DNA from: Flavobacteriales bacterium
Lineage (GTDB): Bacteria > Bacteroidota > Bacteroidia > Flavobacteriales_D > UBA2798
NCBI GenBank assembly: GCA_019694795.1
Contig: JAIBBF010000002.1
Location: forward strand, 22,500 to 86,499
Length of the DNA stretch: 64,000 nucleotides
Direction of reading: 5' to 3'
Positions 17,352 through 25,893 of the stretch are shown here, one piece after another. Under the pieces are notes generated by a model, which was not told the DNA's origin, did not search any database, and worked only from the letters and a program-made list of their open reading frames with translations. The first letter of the stretch is position 1, and each line of letters starts with the position of its first letter. A program made the position numbers and the translations under genes.

Positions 17352-17434
17352 TGCCCAAGACTGGACTCGAACCAGCATGCACGTAGTGCACCACCCCCTC
17401 AAGATGGCGTGTCTACCAATTTCACCACTTGGGC
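17352..17434 (-). tRNA. tRNA-Leu (anticodon GAG)
   Basis: An 83-nt class-II tRNA. The acceptor stem GCCCAAG pairs with CTTGGGC, discriminator A, and no encoded CCA. D-loop GAAATTGGTAGACA, anticodon stem CCATC/GGTGG with loop TTGAGGG (anticodon GAG), a variable arm around GTGCACTACGTGCAT, and T-loop GGTTCGAGTCC. It reads CUC/CUU leucine codons. A leader hairpin (17443-17468) and a TATTTTTG box lie upstream, and a strong terminator follows. Confidence 0.95.
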
Positions 17435-17442
17435 ATCAGGGA

Positions 17443-17468
17443 CTTATTCGAAAGATGTGCCGAATAAG
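17443..17468 (-). other. Hairpin in the 5' leader of tRNA-Leu
   Basis: CTTATTCG pairs perfectly with CGAATAAG (8 bp, 10-nt loop) between the tRNA promoter and the mature 5' end. It could guide 5' processing, or it could be incidental. Confidence 0.45.
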
Positions 17469-17474
17469 AGGCTG

Positions 17475-17482
17475 CAAAAATA
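17475..17482 (-). promoter_or_regulatory. tRNA-Leu promoter -7 element TATTTTTG
   Basis: Perfect consensus on the minus strand, about 40 bp before the mature tRNA 5' end. Confidence 0.5.
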
Positions 17483-17489
17483 CATAAAA

Positions 17490-17501
17490 TCCCGAAATCC
17501 G
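17490..17501 (+). repeat. 12-bp direct repeat, right of tRNA-Leu
   Basis: Second copy of TCCCGAAATCCG (see 17269-17280), 221 bp away. Confidence 0.45.
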
Positions 17502-17588
17502 TTAAAAAACAAGAGGAAAATATTAGAGTGGAGATAAAAATGAAAAATGAAGCCATTTTTCGTTAATTTAAGCCATTAACTTATTGCT

Positions 17589-19559
17589 ATGATGAAAAGA
17601 CTACTCTTGCCACTTTTGATGCTTCTTTTCGGCTCAAAAGGATTTTCTCAGGTGTTTTATCAGGAAGAATTTGACGGGACTGTTTGTGCTGCGGGTTCGG
17701 GATGTGATCCTTCGCTGGTGGGATGGACGGTGACGAATGTGGGCGCGAATGGAACGGATGCCAACAAATTTTTTATCAGCTGCCAGGAAAACGGAAATGC
17801 GGCCGGTCAATGCGGATCGGGTTGCGGGAACGATCAATCATTGCATGTGGGGAATGTTTCAACTTCTACTGCAGCATTTATTTTTTGTCCAACCGGCGAT
17901 TGCGGAGCGGCTTATGATGATTCGAGTCCGAATGAAATTACCAATATACGCGCGGAGTCGCCCACCATTTCCTGTGTGGGTCAAACCAACATCGTTTGCA
18001 CGTTTGTGTATATGGAAACCGGAGAAAATCTGGATGACGATGGATCGTTCTGGTATTTCGATGGTGTCACCTGGGTGATGGCAGATCAAATAGCTAAATC
18101 AAACAACGCCGGATGTTCGGGTCAGGGTAAATGGACCGCCTATTCGGTTAGTCTTCCTGCGTCGGCCAATAATAATCCGAATGTAAAAATTGGTTTCGTT
18201 TGGAAAAATGACGGAGACGGAGTGGCAACGGATCCAAGTTTTGCTGTAGATGATATTAAATTAACTTCCAATCCAACATCACCACCGGTGGCATCTTTTA
18301 CAGCCAGCTCGGTGAGTATATGCGAAGGCGATTGCATTAATTTTACGAATACCAGTACCGGAGCACCCTTTACGGCAACCAGCTGGACATTCAGCGGCGC
18401 TTCTACTGCAAGTTCTACATTGGATTCGCCAAGTAATATTTGTTATCCCACTGCAGGAACCTATGATGTTTCTTTAACCGTTACCAATGCCAACGGAAGT
18501 GATACGGATACACAAGTTTCATTCATCACCGTTAACACCTGCACCACTCCTCCGGTAGCAGCATTCAGCGCGAACAGCACCACCATTTGTGCAGGCGATG
18601 CGGTGAACTTTACGGATTTATCTACAGGAGCACCTACTACATGGAACTGGACCTTTACAGGAGGAACGCCGGGTACATCCACTTCTCAAAATCCCACTGT
18701 TACTTATGCCACTGCAGGCACCTATACGGTGACATTAACCGTAGGAAATGCCAATGGAACCAACTCCATTACGCAAACGAATTACATCACAGTTACTACG
18801 TGTAGTAATCCCGTTGCATCATTTACTCCTTCGGCCACATCACTCTGTGAAGGCGATTGTATTACCATTAACAACACGAGTACAAGCGCCAGTACGTATG
18901 GATGGATTTTTAACGGAGGAACACCTTCCACTTCCACCTCACAAAATCCGGGTGTAATTTGCTATTCTACTCCCGGAACTTACACGATACAATTAATTGC
19001 CGCCAATGGATTTGGAGCAGATACCATTTCCACTACCATTACCGTAGGTACGGCTCCAACTGTAACAGCAAGTGCAGATACAACTATTGATTTAGGATCA
19101 ACCGTTACGCTAACTGCAGTAGGATCCGGAAGTGGAAATTATGCATGGAGTCCCACAAGCGGATTAACATCTCCCGGTACAGCAACTACAGATGCAACGC
19201 CATTGGGAACTACGGCTTATATTGTGACCTATTCGGAAAATGGATGTTCGGCTACGGATACCGTGGTGGTTACGGTGAACATCATTGAAGGAATCGGCGT
19301 ACCGAATGCCTTTTCACCGAATGGTGATCAGATCAATGATGAACTTTTTGTAATGGGACAAGGCATCGTAAAAATGAATTTCATTGTTTACAATCGATAC
19401 GGACAAAAAGTGTTTGAAACAACGGATCAGTCGAGAGGCTGGGATGGAACACTCGATGGTAAAAAACTAAACGGAGGTGTGTTTGCTTATTATTTAGAAT
19501 ACACATTGATATCCGGTGCCAGCGGAACCATTAAAGGAAATGTAACGGTTGTACGTTAA
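17589..19559 (+). CDS. PKD protein with type-B (CHU_C) T9SS sorting domain
   Basis: A 656-residue exported protein: signal peptide (KRLLLPLLMLLFGSKGFSQ), a jelly-roll-like domain with many cysteines and GD/DD loops (about 25-230), three PKD domains in tandem (about 237-320, 320-410, 410-485; pattern VASFT...SICEGDCINFTNTST...YPTAGTYDVSLTV), an Ig-like domain (about 490-570), and the gliding-motility C-terminal domain (GVPNAFSPNGDQINDELF ... NRYGQKVFET ... GVFAYYLEY). Type-B cargo is normally paired with a dedicated PorP/SprF protein, and one follows 11 bp downstream. A TA lies 12 bases before the ATG (TAACTTAT), a weak form of the leaderless promoter pattern. Confidence 0.92.
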   Translation: MMKRLLLPLLMLLFGSKGFSQVFYQEEFDGTVCAAGSGCDPSLVGWTVTNVGANGTDANKFFISCQENGNAAGQCGSGCGNDQSLHVGNVSTSTAAFIFCPTGDCGAAYDDSSPNEITNIRAESPTISCVGQTNIVCTFVYMETGENLDDDGSFWYFDGVTWVMADQIAKSNNAGCSGQGKWTAYSVSLPASANNNPNVKIGFVWKNDGDGVATDPSFAVDDIKLTSNPTSPPVASFTASSVSICEGDCINFTNTSTGAPFTATSWTFSGASTASSTLDSPSNICYPTAGTYDVSLTVTNANGSDTDTQVSFITVNTCTTPPVAAFSANSTTICAGDAVNFTDLSTGAPTTWNWTFTGGTPGTSTSQNPTVTYATAGTYTVTLTVGNANGTNSITQTNYITVTTCSNPVASFTPSATSLCEGDCITINNTSTSASTYGWIFNGGTPSTSTSQNPGVICYSTPGTYTIQLIAANGFGADTISTTITVGTAPTVTASADTTIDLGSTVTLTAVGSGSGNYAWSPTSGLTSPGTATTDATPLGTTAYIVTYSENGCSATDTVVVTVNIIEGIGVPNAFSPNGDQINDELFVMGQGIVKMNFIVYNRYGQKVFETTDQSRGWDGTLDGKKLNGGVFAYYLEYTLISGASGTIKGNVTVVR

Positions 19560-19570
19560 AAACAGAAATC

Positions 19571-20581
19571 ATGCGAAAATTATATATCACTTTAGGAGCT
19601 GTTTTGGGCATGTCGACATTACATGCGCAACAGGATATTCATTTCAGTCAGTTTTATTCCGCATCCGGATTAATTAATCCCGGAACAACCGGCGTGTTTA
19701 ACGGCGATATACGTGCGATGGTCAATTACCGCAATCAATGGAAATCGATTTCGGAACCATTTACCACCATCAGCAGTTCGGTAGATGCAAAAGTGTACGA
19801 CGGATCTTCCGGATTTTTGGGAGCAGGGTTAACGTTTTACAATGATAAAGCAGGAGCAAGTAAACTCACCACACAATCCTACGGTTTAAATCTGGCCTAT
19901 GCCATTGAATTATCGAAGGACATGTATTTATCGCTCGGTGTACAACCCGGTTTGTTTCAGAAAAGCATTAATACTTCCGATTTGTATTATGGAACGCAGT
20001 TTACGGGCAATGGATTTAATACTGCATTAAATAGTGGGGAAGCAAGCACTTCTTCCAAATTTTTATCGTTCGATATGGGTGCCGGTCTGTATTGGATTTA
20101 CAGAAAAGATGATCACAATGCCTATTATTTAGGCGCATCTGGATCGCATTTAACGCAGCCGAATATTAGTTTTTTGGGATCAACCGATAAATTACTTCGT
20201 AAATATATTTTTCACGGAGGAATGGAAATCGGATTGAAGAATACCAATATGATTATTCTACCGAATTTCCTTGTTAAAATGCAAGGCGGAAACCGCATTA
20301 TTAATGTGGGCACCGATGTGAAATACATTATTCAGGAGCAATCGCATTTTACGGGATTTGTAAATGAAATGTCGGTAGGCATGGGTGCCTATTACCGCGT
20401 GGGCGATGCACTGTGGGGGACATTGCAGTTTAACTGGACCGGATTTACGCTGGCAATGAGCTACGATTTAAATCTTTCTGATTTATCGGTGGCCACCAAT
20501 GGAAATGGCGGAATGGAATTAATGCTGATGTACCGCGCAGGAATTGGAACCGGCAAAGGAAGAAGCACACGTTTTTTGTAA
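19571..20581 (+). CDS. PorP/SprF family T9SS outer-membrane protein
   Basis: A 336-residue outer-membrane beta-barrel with signal peptide ending LHAQ. The start QQDIHFSQFYSASGLINPGTTGVFNGDIRA and the YRNQWKSI motif are the family hallmark (snapshot: FSQ-f-psPl-lNPA-tG and yRnQW). In Flavobacterium such proteins are needed to secrete or anchor type-B cargo encoded next to them, here the PKD protein at 17589. Full length for the family, and it ends in aromatic/beta-strand rich sequence. Confidence 0.93.
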   Translation: MRKLYITLGAVLGMSTLHAQQDIHFSQFYSASGLINPGTTGVFNGDIRAMVNYRNQWKSISEPFTTISSSVDAKVYDGSSGFLGAGLTFYNDKAGASKLTTQSYGLNLAYAIELSKDMYLSLGVQPGLFQKSINTSDLYYGTQFTGNGFNTALNSGEASTSSKFLSFDMGAGLYWIYRKDDHNAYYLGASGSHLTQPNISFLGSTDKLLRKYIFHGGMEIGLKNTNMIILPNFLVKMQGGNRIINVGTDVKYIIQEQSHFTGFVNEMSVGMGAYYRVGDALWGTLQFNWTGFTLAMSYDLNLSDLSVATNGNGGMELMLMYRAGIGTGKGRSTRFL

Positions 20582-20587
20582 ACTAAG

Positions 20588-21343
20588 ATGAAGTTGTTTC
20601 GTTGGTATTTTTTGGTGTTGCTATGTGCAGGCTTGTTATATTCCTTTGTAACTACCACACCGAAAGAAAAAGCAGAAGAGATCGTTAAGATTGAAACCTC
20701 GCATGGTGATATTTATATCTGGCTCTATAAAGAAACGCCCTTGCACCGGTCTAATTTTTTAAAGCTGGCCAAAAAGAAATTTTTCGACGGAACACTTTTT
20801 CATCGTGTCATCGAGAATTTTATGATTCAGGGTGGTGATCCCTATTCGAAAATGCCGGAGAAAAAAGATTCGGTAGGCGAGGGTGGTCCCGGTTATGAAC
20901 TGGACGCGGAAATATTAATGAACAACGCTAAAATTTTCCATCGTCGGGGTGTAATTGCGGCAGCGCGAAATGGCGATGATGTTAATCCGCTTCGCAAATC
21001 GGCGGGATCGCAATTTTATATAGTGCAGGGAAGAAAATTCAATGATTCCACTTTACGCATTCAGGAAAAACGCGTGCAAAAAGGATTAAAGGATAGCAGT
21101 TTTCATTTTACTCCGGAACAAGTGAAAGTTTACAAGGAAATAGGAGGAACACCCTGGCTCGATAAGCAATACACCATTTTTGGTGAAGTTATTTCAGGAA
21201 TGGAAGTGGTAGATAAAATCGCTGCCGTAAAAAAAGTTCCTCAGGATAAACCCGAAATTCCCATTGCCATGAACGTACGTGTGCTTAAAATGACGCCTAC
21301 TCAGCTGAAGGAAAAATTTAATTATACGATTCCGTTTAATTAA
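20588..21343 (+). CDS. Cyclophilin-type peptidyl-prolyl isomerase
   Basis: A 251-residue exported isomerase (membrane-leading segment MKLFRWYFLVLLCAGLLYSF). Core motifs are FDGTLFHRVIENFMIQGGDP (catalytic Arg in FHRVI), GGPGYELDAEI, and SQFYIVQG; a cyclophilin-specific end is GEVISGMEVVDKIAAV. An insert of about 50 residues separates SQFYIVQG from the end. It speeds proline isomerisation in folding envelope proteins. Six bp after the PorP gene, so probably in the same transcript. The last 8 bp overlap the convergent MscS gene. Confidence 0.93.
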   Translation: MKLFRWYFLVLLCAGLLYSFVTTTPKEKAEEIVKIETSHGDIYIWLYKETPLHRSNFLKLAKKKFFDGTLFHRVIENFMIQGGDPYSKMPEKKDSVGEGGPGYELDAEILMNNAKIFHRRGVIAAARNGDDVNPLRKSAGSQFYIVQGRKFNDSTLRIQEKRVQKGLKDSSFHFTPEQVKVYKEIGGTPWLDKQYTIFGEVISGMEVVDKIAAVKKVPQDKPEIPIAMNVRVLKMTPTQLKEKFNYTIPFN

Positions 21344-22397
21344 TTTCTTTCTTAAACACCACTTGCGTTGGATACGCAAATTCAATTCCTTCCTTACGAA
21401 ATGCAGTTAAAATGGATTGATTGATCTCGCCCTGAATTTTCATATTGTCCTGTTCCGGTTCAATAAAATAAAACAAAGAAAGATTCAAACTGAATTCGCC
21501 AAAGGATTCGAAAAAGGCGACTGTTTTGCTATCGTCGATAAGCGGATGATCTTTGGTTATTCCTCTCAAAATCTCCAATGCTTTTTCCAATTTTTCGTCG
21601 CTGGTATTGTAAACCAAACCGAGTTTAATATTGACTCTCCGTTGCGGTTCTTTGGTGACGTTTAATACGGGACTCTCCGAAAAATGTCCGTTCGGCATTG
21701 TAATCAATCGGCCATCTAACTGTCGAATGCGTGTACTTCGTAATCCGATGTCTTCAACCACTCCATCCATTCCATCAATCACCACACGATCGCCAATGCG
21801 GAAAGGTTTGTCCATAAAAATCATCATTCCTCCGAAGATGTTTTTTACGGTGTCCTGCGCGGCAAGAGCTACAGCCAAACCTCCAATTCCTAGTCCGGCG
21901 ATTAAAGCGGCAACGTCGAATCCTGCATTGTTGAGACCTACAATTATTCCGAGAATCCAAAGTGAAACCCGTATTCCGCGTCGTAAAATGGGAATGAGTT
22001 GATCGTCGAGTTTATTATCGCTTCGTTGCGCATAGGGGGTTAAATATTCCTCCATTAATGCATCGATAATGCGCACGAACATCCAGGTGATGTTTATAGC
22101 ACCAGCCAGATAGGTAGAGTTATGAATAAAATTGGTTGTGTTTTCCGGGAAAACAAGTCGGTTGAAAGCAATTAAAAATCCGGATAGAATAATGGCCATG
22201 ATGGCCGGTTGCTCAACTTTATCAATGATTAAATCATCCAGTTTTGTTTTTGTTCTGGACGTTAAACCACGCAATGCTTTTCCGATAATCCAATACGCAA
22301 TTTTAGCCAGTAAAATAAAGGCTAATAATATTCCCACCGAAATGCCCCAATGGTAAATGGTGTTGCCGTAATAGACTTTGTCGAGAAATTCGTTCAT
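21336..22397 (-). CDS. MscS-family mechanosensitive channel
   Basis: A 353-residue membrane channel that opens under osmotic down-shock. Start ATG at 22397; a TTG two codons earlier is less likely. There are four to five membrane helices in residues 15-190, with the pore-lining, Gly/Ala-rich helix GLGIGGLAVALAAQDTVKNIFGG, then the beta domain (FRIGDRVVIDGMDGVVEDIGLRSTRIRQLDGRLITMPN) and the alpha/beta C-terminal domain. Monocistronic, with its own TATTTTTG promoter. Confidence 0.94.
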   Translation of the reverse strand: MNEFLDKVYYGNTIYHWGISVGILLAFILLAKIAYWIIGKALRGLTSRTKTKLDDLIIDKVEQPAIMAIILSGFLIAFNRLVFPENTTNFIHNSTYLAGAINITWMFVRIIDALMEEYLTPYAQRSDNKLDDQLIPILRRGIRVSLWILGIIVGLNNAGFDVAALIAGLGIGGLAVALAAQDTVKNIFGGMMIFMDKPFRIGDRVVIDGMDGVVEDIGLRSTRIRQLDGRLITMPNGHFSESPVLNVTKEPQRRVNIKLGLVYNTSDEKLEKALEILRGITKDHPLIDDSKTVAFFESFGEFSLNLSLFYFIEPEQDNMKIQGEINQSILTAFRKEGIEFAYPTQVVFKKEIN

Positions 22398-22415
22398 GAG
22401 CAATTATATTTTTTG

Positions 22416-22423
22416 CAAAAATA
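22416..22423 (-). promoter_or_regulatory. MscS promoter -7 element TATTTTTG
   Basis: Perfect consensus on the minus strand, with an 18-nt gap to the ATG at 22397. Confidence 0.6.
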
Positions 22424-22443
22424 GAAGTTTTAAACTACTGGCA

Positions 22444-25400
22444 TTATTCGATGATTAATTTAAACTGCTGCGAAGAATGTTCTGTTTTGATGTTCAACAG
22501 GTAAATCCCTTTTGCCAGTTGTTCCTGAATCACATAGTTTTTTTCCGTGATATTGTTTTTCCCAATAACCAGTTTTCCTTCTATGCTGTAAAGTTCTACA
22601 TCAAATTTTACAGCATTGTTGTTTCGGATCGTTACCAACTCAGTGGCGGGATTCGGATAAATGCTGAATTGAATTTGGTTGGAATTTTCTTCCACTTGGG
22701 TGGCATCAAGAACGGTAATACTTATCAGGCTTGAATCGTCGGGACAAACACCGTTGGATGCATATAGCCAAACATCATAGATGCCCGACTGCGTGAATTC
22801 GTGCCAGGGATCGCTGTCTGAAGAAAAAGTGCTGTCGCCAAAATCCCAATAATAAGATGTTGCGTTGTTGCTGGTGTTTTGCAGTGCCAAAAATGCATTG
22901 GGTAAATACAAGGTTGTTGCATTGACCGAAAAGCTTGCCGTAACCGGATCGACCAACGTAATATTTACGTTCTGCGTTAAGGTATCATTTCCGCCGGCTC
23001 CTAATGCAATCAGGGTAATTGTATAATTTCCGGTAGAAGGAACCATCACATTTGGGTGAGTGGATGTACTGCTGGAAGGGGATAAGCCGGGGAGCGACCA
23101 ATAAAATCCGTTGGCGAGTGTAGAGGTGTTGAACAGTTGTAAGGAATCGGATGAACAGGTTTGAATACTTCCTCCAATGAAACTTGCAATCGCCGGATCG
23201 GCTGGTTGAAGAACAATAAATCCGTCGGAACTGCTGATGGTCGATTTTAGTCCCGCTCCGTTAACCGATCGTACATTCACATAATAGGTGGTTCCGTAAT
23301 TGAGCAGAAGGCCCGTAATGGTGTCGTTTAAGGCATTTCCTGCGTTGGACCAGCTATGCACACTCGAATCGCCAGGACTTAATCCTATACTATGTTCATA
23401 ATAACTTATTCCTGAATGCGCATCGTTTGCTACGCCCCAATTACAACTTCTGCTTAAATTTTCATTGGTGGTGTCGATATCTGAACTGATGCTTTCATTC
23501 ACAAATGCGGGATTAGAACCGGGTGTCCAGTCAATATTTACATTCTGCGAAACAGAATTACTCCAGTTGTTGGCATGATCATTTATGATGGAACGAATAC
23601 GGCAGGAGGGATTTGCAGGACCATTGTTCTGATATCTGACCATGGAGGAAACATTTCCAATGGTAATTGATTCATTGGCGCTACGACTTTTATATACTTT
23701 TAAATCGTCGAACAATACATTCGTGTTTCCGGTTCGGATGGAAATTGAATTTCCGCTTTGTAAAGGAGATGGATCTGTCCATTGAGAAGCAAGGACATTA
23801 TTGACATAGGCTTTAATCTCGCCGGTAGATGGATCATAAGTAATTTTGTAATCGTACCAGGTGGAAGGAGCAATGGTGAAATCATCGTCGGTCATTAAGG
23901 TAAAGACATCATTCACCACTTCGTAAATCTGGCATTTGTTATTATCCACCCTGAAATAAACGAAATAAGAATTTCCGCGATTGGTCAATGAAGGATTGTC
24001 GCAAAAGAAATGCAATCCACTGCGACGGTTATTTCCGCTTCCTCCCATATTGGCTTGCCAGTGATAGAGGTAAGCATGAGTGGCATCTTGTGTAAGCGAG
24101 GTGTATAAATTTCCATTTCCCTGCGCTTCGTCGCTTTGATTAAGTCGTGCACTGGTAATATTCCATATTCCACTTTGATTGGTCCATTCGCTGTTGATGG
24201 CAACATCGAAGTTGTCGTTGAAAAATCCGTGTGTGGCATTGGCCCGCCATTCGCTGCCGTTATTATCCATCACCTGCCAGAATTTTTGATTCACACCTGA
24301 TCCCTGATCTGTATCGGTAAAATTACAATTGAAATTAGAAGTCTTCCAGCCATTGATGGATTGAATCTGAGTAACGGGATTAATATTATCCTGCGTGCAT
24401 TGATAGGTGGCTACAAATCCCGGTGCTGTAGTTGCGCCATCACTAGTAAATTTTAAGGTGAGATGTCCACCACTACTCGTAATTGCCGCAGGAATGCTTG
24501 TGCCTGTAAATGGAGATCCGCTCACCTGAGGTGAAGCTGTGGTTGGACCATCGTACACATATAAAAAATCGTAATTGTTTTCGAGGTTAAAGGAGGAGAA
24601 GGTAAGTGTAATGGAGGTGGCGTTGGGTGGACTAATGGTGTAGGTGTAATTTTCTTTGTCGTAATAATTTTTAAACCGTCCTCCTCCGATATCGGTTAAG
24701 GTATCTGAACATGGAGAGGAATAACAATCGGTAAAATAATTGGCAATGGCGTTCCAGAAATCATTGTATCCGTCATCATAACCTAATGCCCAGATTCCCA
24801 TTCCTGCAATGCCGCGTTTATTAATAAAATCCAATCGTTTTTCCATTTCATTTCCTTCGGTGATGAAGCATTGTCGCCATCCGGAATTATTAAACACATA
24901 GGCCGCAGAAATACTTTCGTTTTCGAAATGACGATTGGCGGTAGAATAAAATCCGCTTGAATTGGTTTTTACATAGGTAAATGTTCGGCTAACTCCGCTT
25001 GCAGTTGCAGATGATGGAATGGCATTGGAAGAAGTTGCCCATTCTCTTCCGTAATAGGGAAGTCCTAATACTAATTTATTCGTTGGAACGCCTTTGTCGA
25101 GATAATACGTAACACTTTTCGATAAGGTATAATTGTAGCTGGTGCTGAATTGGTATAAGGGATCATTGGGACCGGCAGTTGTACTACCGCTGTAATAATA
25201 ATCGTAACCCATGATGATAAAATAATCGACAGCCGACATATTGGCTACATCCAATGCATTGTTCCAATCGACACTATACAATACGGTGCTGACTTGTGAT
25301 CCGGGTATGGCAGCGTGCATTTGATTGGACAAATCATTCATAAAATTCCGGAAGTTCGTTGCCTGAGCAGCGGGTAATCCCTCGAAATCGATATTTACGC

Positions 25401-25893
25401 CATGCGCACCGCGTGATGAAATCAATGAAATGAGATTGTTGATGAGCGTTTGTTTTGCACTTGTATTGGTAAGAAATGTAGCGTGGTTGGAAAATAATGT
25501 AACGCATAAATCTACCCGCACACCATTGGCAAGTGCATCGGTAACGGCTTGTGCAGTGGAAAAGCTATGTGTACTGATGGCATTTCCTGTTGAGGCATCC
25601 AGTTCATAGCTGAAATAACATAAATGCGAGAGCAAACTCCAATCGTAATTGCTTTGTAATCCATTACTCCAATAGGGATGCCATCCGTAAACAACTTTAT
25701 TCAAATTGCAGGCGGCATGATTTATTCGGTCTTTAGCGAGCGGCTGATTCGCAATTTCATAATCCTCAGCGCTGAGTCCGGCTTGTGAATGAAGCTCAGA
25801 TTCTTCCTGGTGGATACTGATTTGTGCATGGGAAAAATAAGCATGCAGCATTATTCCTGCAAGGAAAAACGATCGCAATAAAACGTTATTCAT
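22444..25893 (-). CDS. GH18-family glycoside hydrolase, multidomain T9SS cargo
   Basis: About 1149 residues. Signal peptide ends SHAQ (residue 24). The GH18 barrel (about 60-390) starts VVYGWHPYWSNGLQ and has the catalytic region HGVNIDFEG with E171 and D169; the first Asp of the usual DxxDxDxE is not present. Then a CUB-like domain (about 395-500), a laminin-G/concanavalin-like jelly roll (about 545-700), a fibronectin-like domain, two PKD domains, and a type-A sorting domain (SIYPNPATELVTI). GH18 enzymes cut chitin or peptidoglycan GlcNAc bonds. The tail parallels the amidase just upstream; the genes overlap by about 8 bp. The ATG at 25893 fits the signal peptide better than the one at 25899. 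Confidence 0.88.
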   Translation of the reverse strand: MNNVLLRSFFLAGIMLHAYFSHAQISIHQEESELHSQAGLSAEDYEIANQPLAKDRINHAACNLNKVVYGWHPYWSNGLQSNYDWSLLSHLCYFSYELDASTGNAISTHSFSTAQAVTDALANGVRVDLCVTLFSNHATFLTNTSAKQTLINNLISLISSRGAHGVNIDFEGLPAAQATNFRNFMNDLSNQMHAAIPGSQVSTVLYSVDWNNALDVANMSAVDYFIIMGYDYYYSGSTTAGPNDPLYQFSTSYNYTLSKSVTYYLDKGVPTNKLVLGLPYYGREWATSSNAIPSSATASGVSRTFTYVKTNSSGFYSTANRHFENESISAAYVFNNSGWRQCFITEGNEMEKRLDFINKRGIAGMGIWALGYDDGYNDFWNAIANYFTDCYSSPCSDTLTDIGGGRFKNYYDKENYTYTISPPNATSITLTFSSFNLENNYDFLYVYDGPTTASPQVSGSPFTGTSIPAAITSSGGHLTLKFTSDGATTAPGFVATYQCTQDNINPVTQIQSINGWKTSNFNCNFTDTDQGSGVNQKFWQVMDNNGSEWRANATHGFFNDNFDVAINSEWTNQSGIWNITSARLNQSDEAQGNGNLYTSLTQDATHAYLYHWQANMGGSGNNRRSGLHFFCDNPSLTNRGNSYFVYFRVDNNKCQIYEVVNDVFTLMTDDDFTIAPSTWYDYKITYDPSTGEIKAYVNNVLASQWTDPSPLQSGNSISIRTGNTNVLFDDLKVYKSRSANESITIGNVSSMVRYQNNGPANPSCRIRSIINDHANNWSNSVSQNVNIDWTPGSNPAFVNESISSDIDTTNENLSRSCNWGVANDAHSGISYYEHSIGLSPGDSSVHSWSNAGNALNDTITGLLLNYGTTYYVNVRSVNGAGLKSTISSSDGFIVLQPADPAIASFIGGSIQTCSSDSLQLFNTSTLANGFYWSLPGLSPSSSTSTHPNVMVPSTGNYTITLIALGAGGNDTLTQNVNITLVDPVTASFSVNATTLYLPNAFLALQNTSNNATSYYWDFGDSTFSSDSDPWHEFTQSGIYDVWLYASNGVCPDDSSLISITVLDATQVEENSNQIQFSIYPNPATELVTIRNNNAVKFDVELYSIEGKLVIGKNNITEKNYVIQEQLAKGIYLLNIKTEHSSQQFKLIIE

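Noticed and set aside
17269..17501. attL/attR of an integrated element at tRNA-Leu
   Set aside because: The repeats lie outside the tRNA and no integrase gene is nearby.
17283..17537. An 84-aa ORF over the tRNA-Leu gene
   Set aside because: It is the antisense of a tRNA and its terminator; such LDSNQH-type ORFs over tRNAs are a known artefact.
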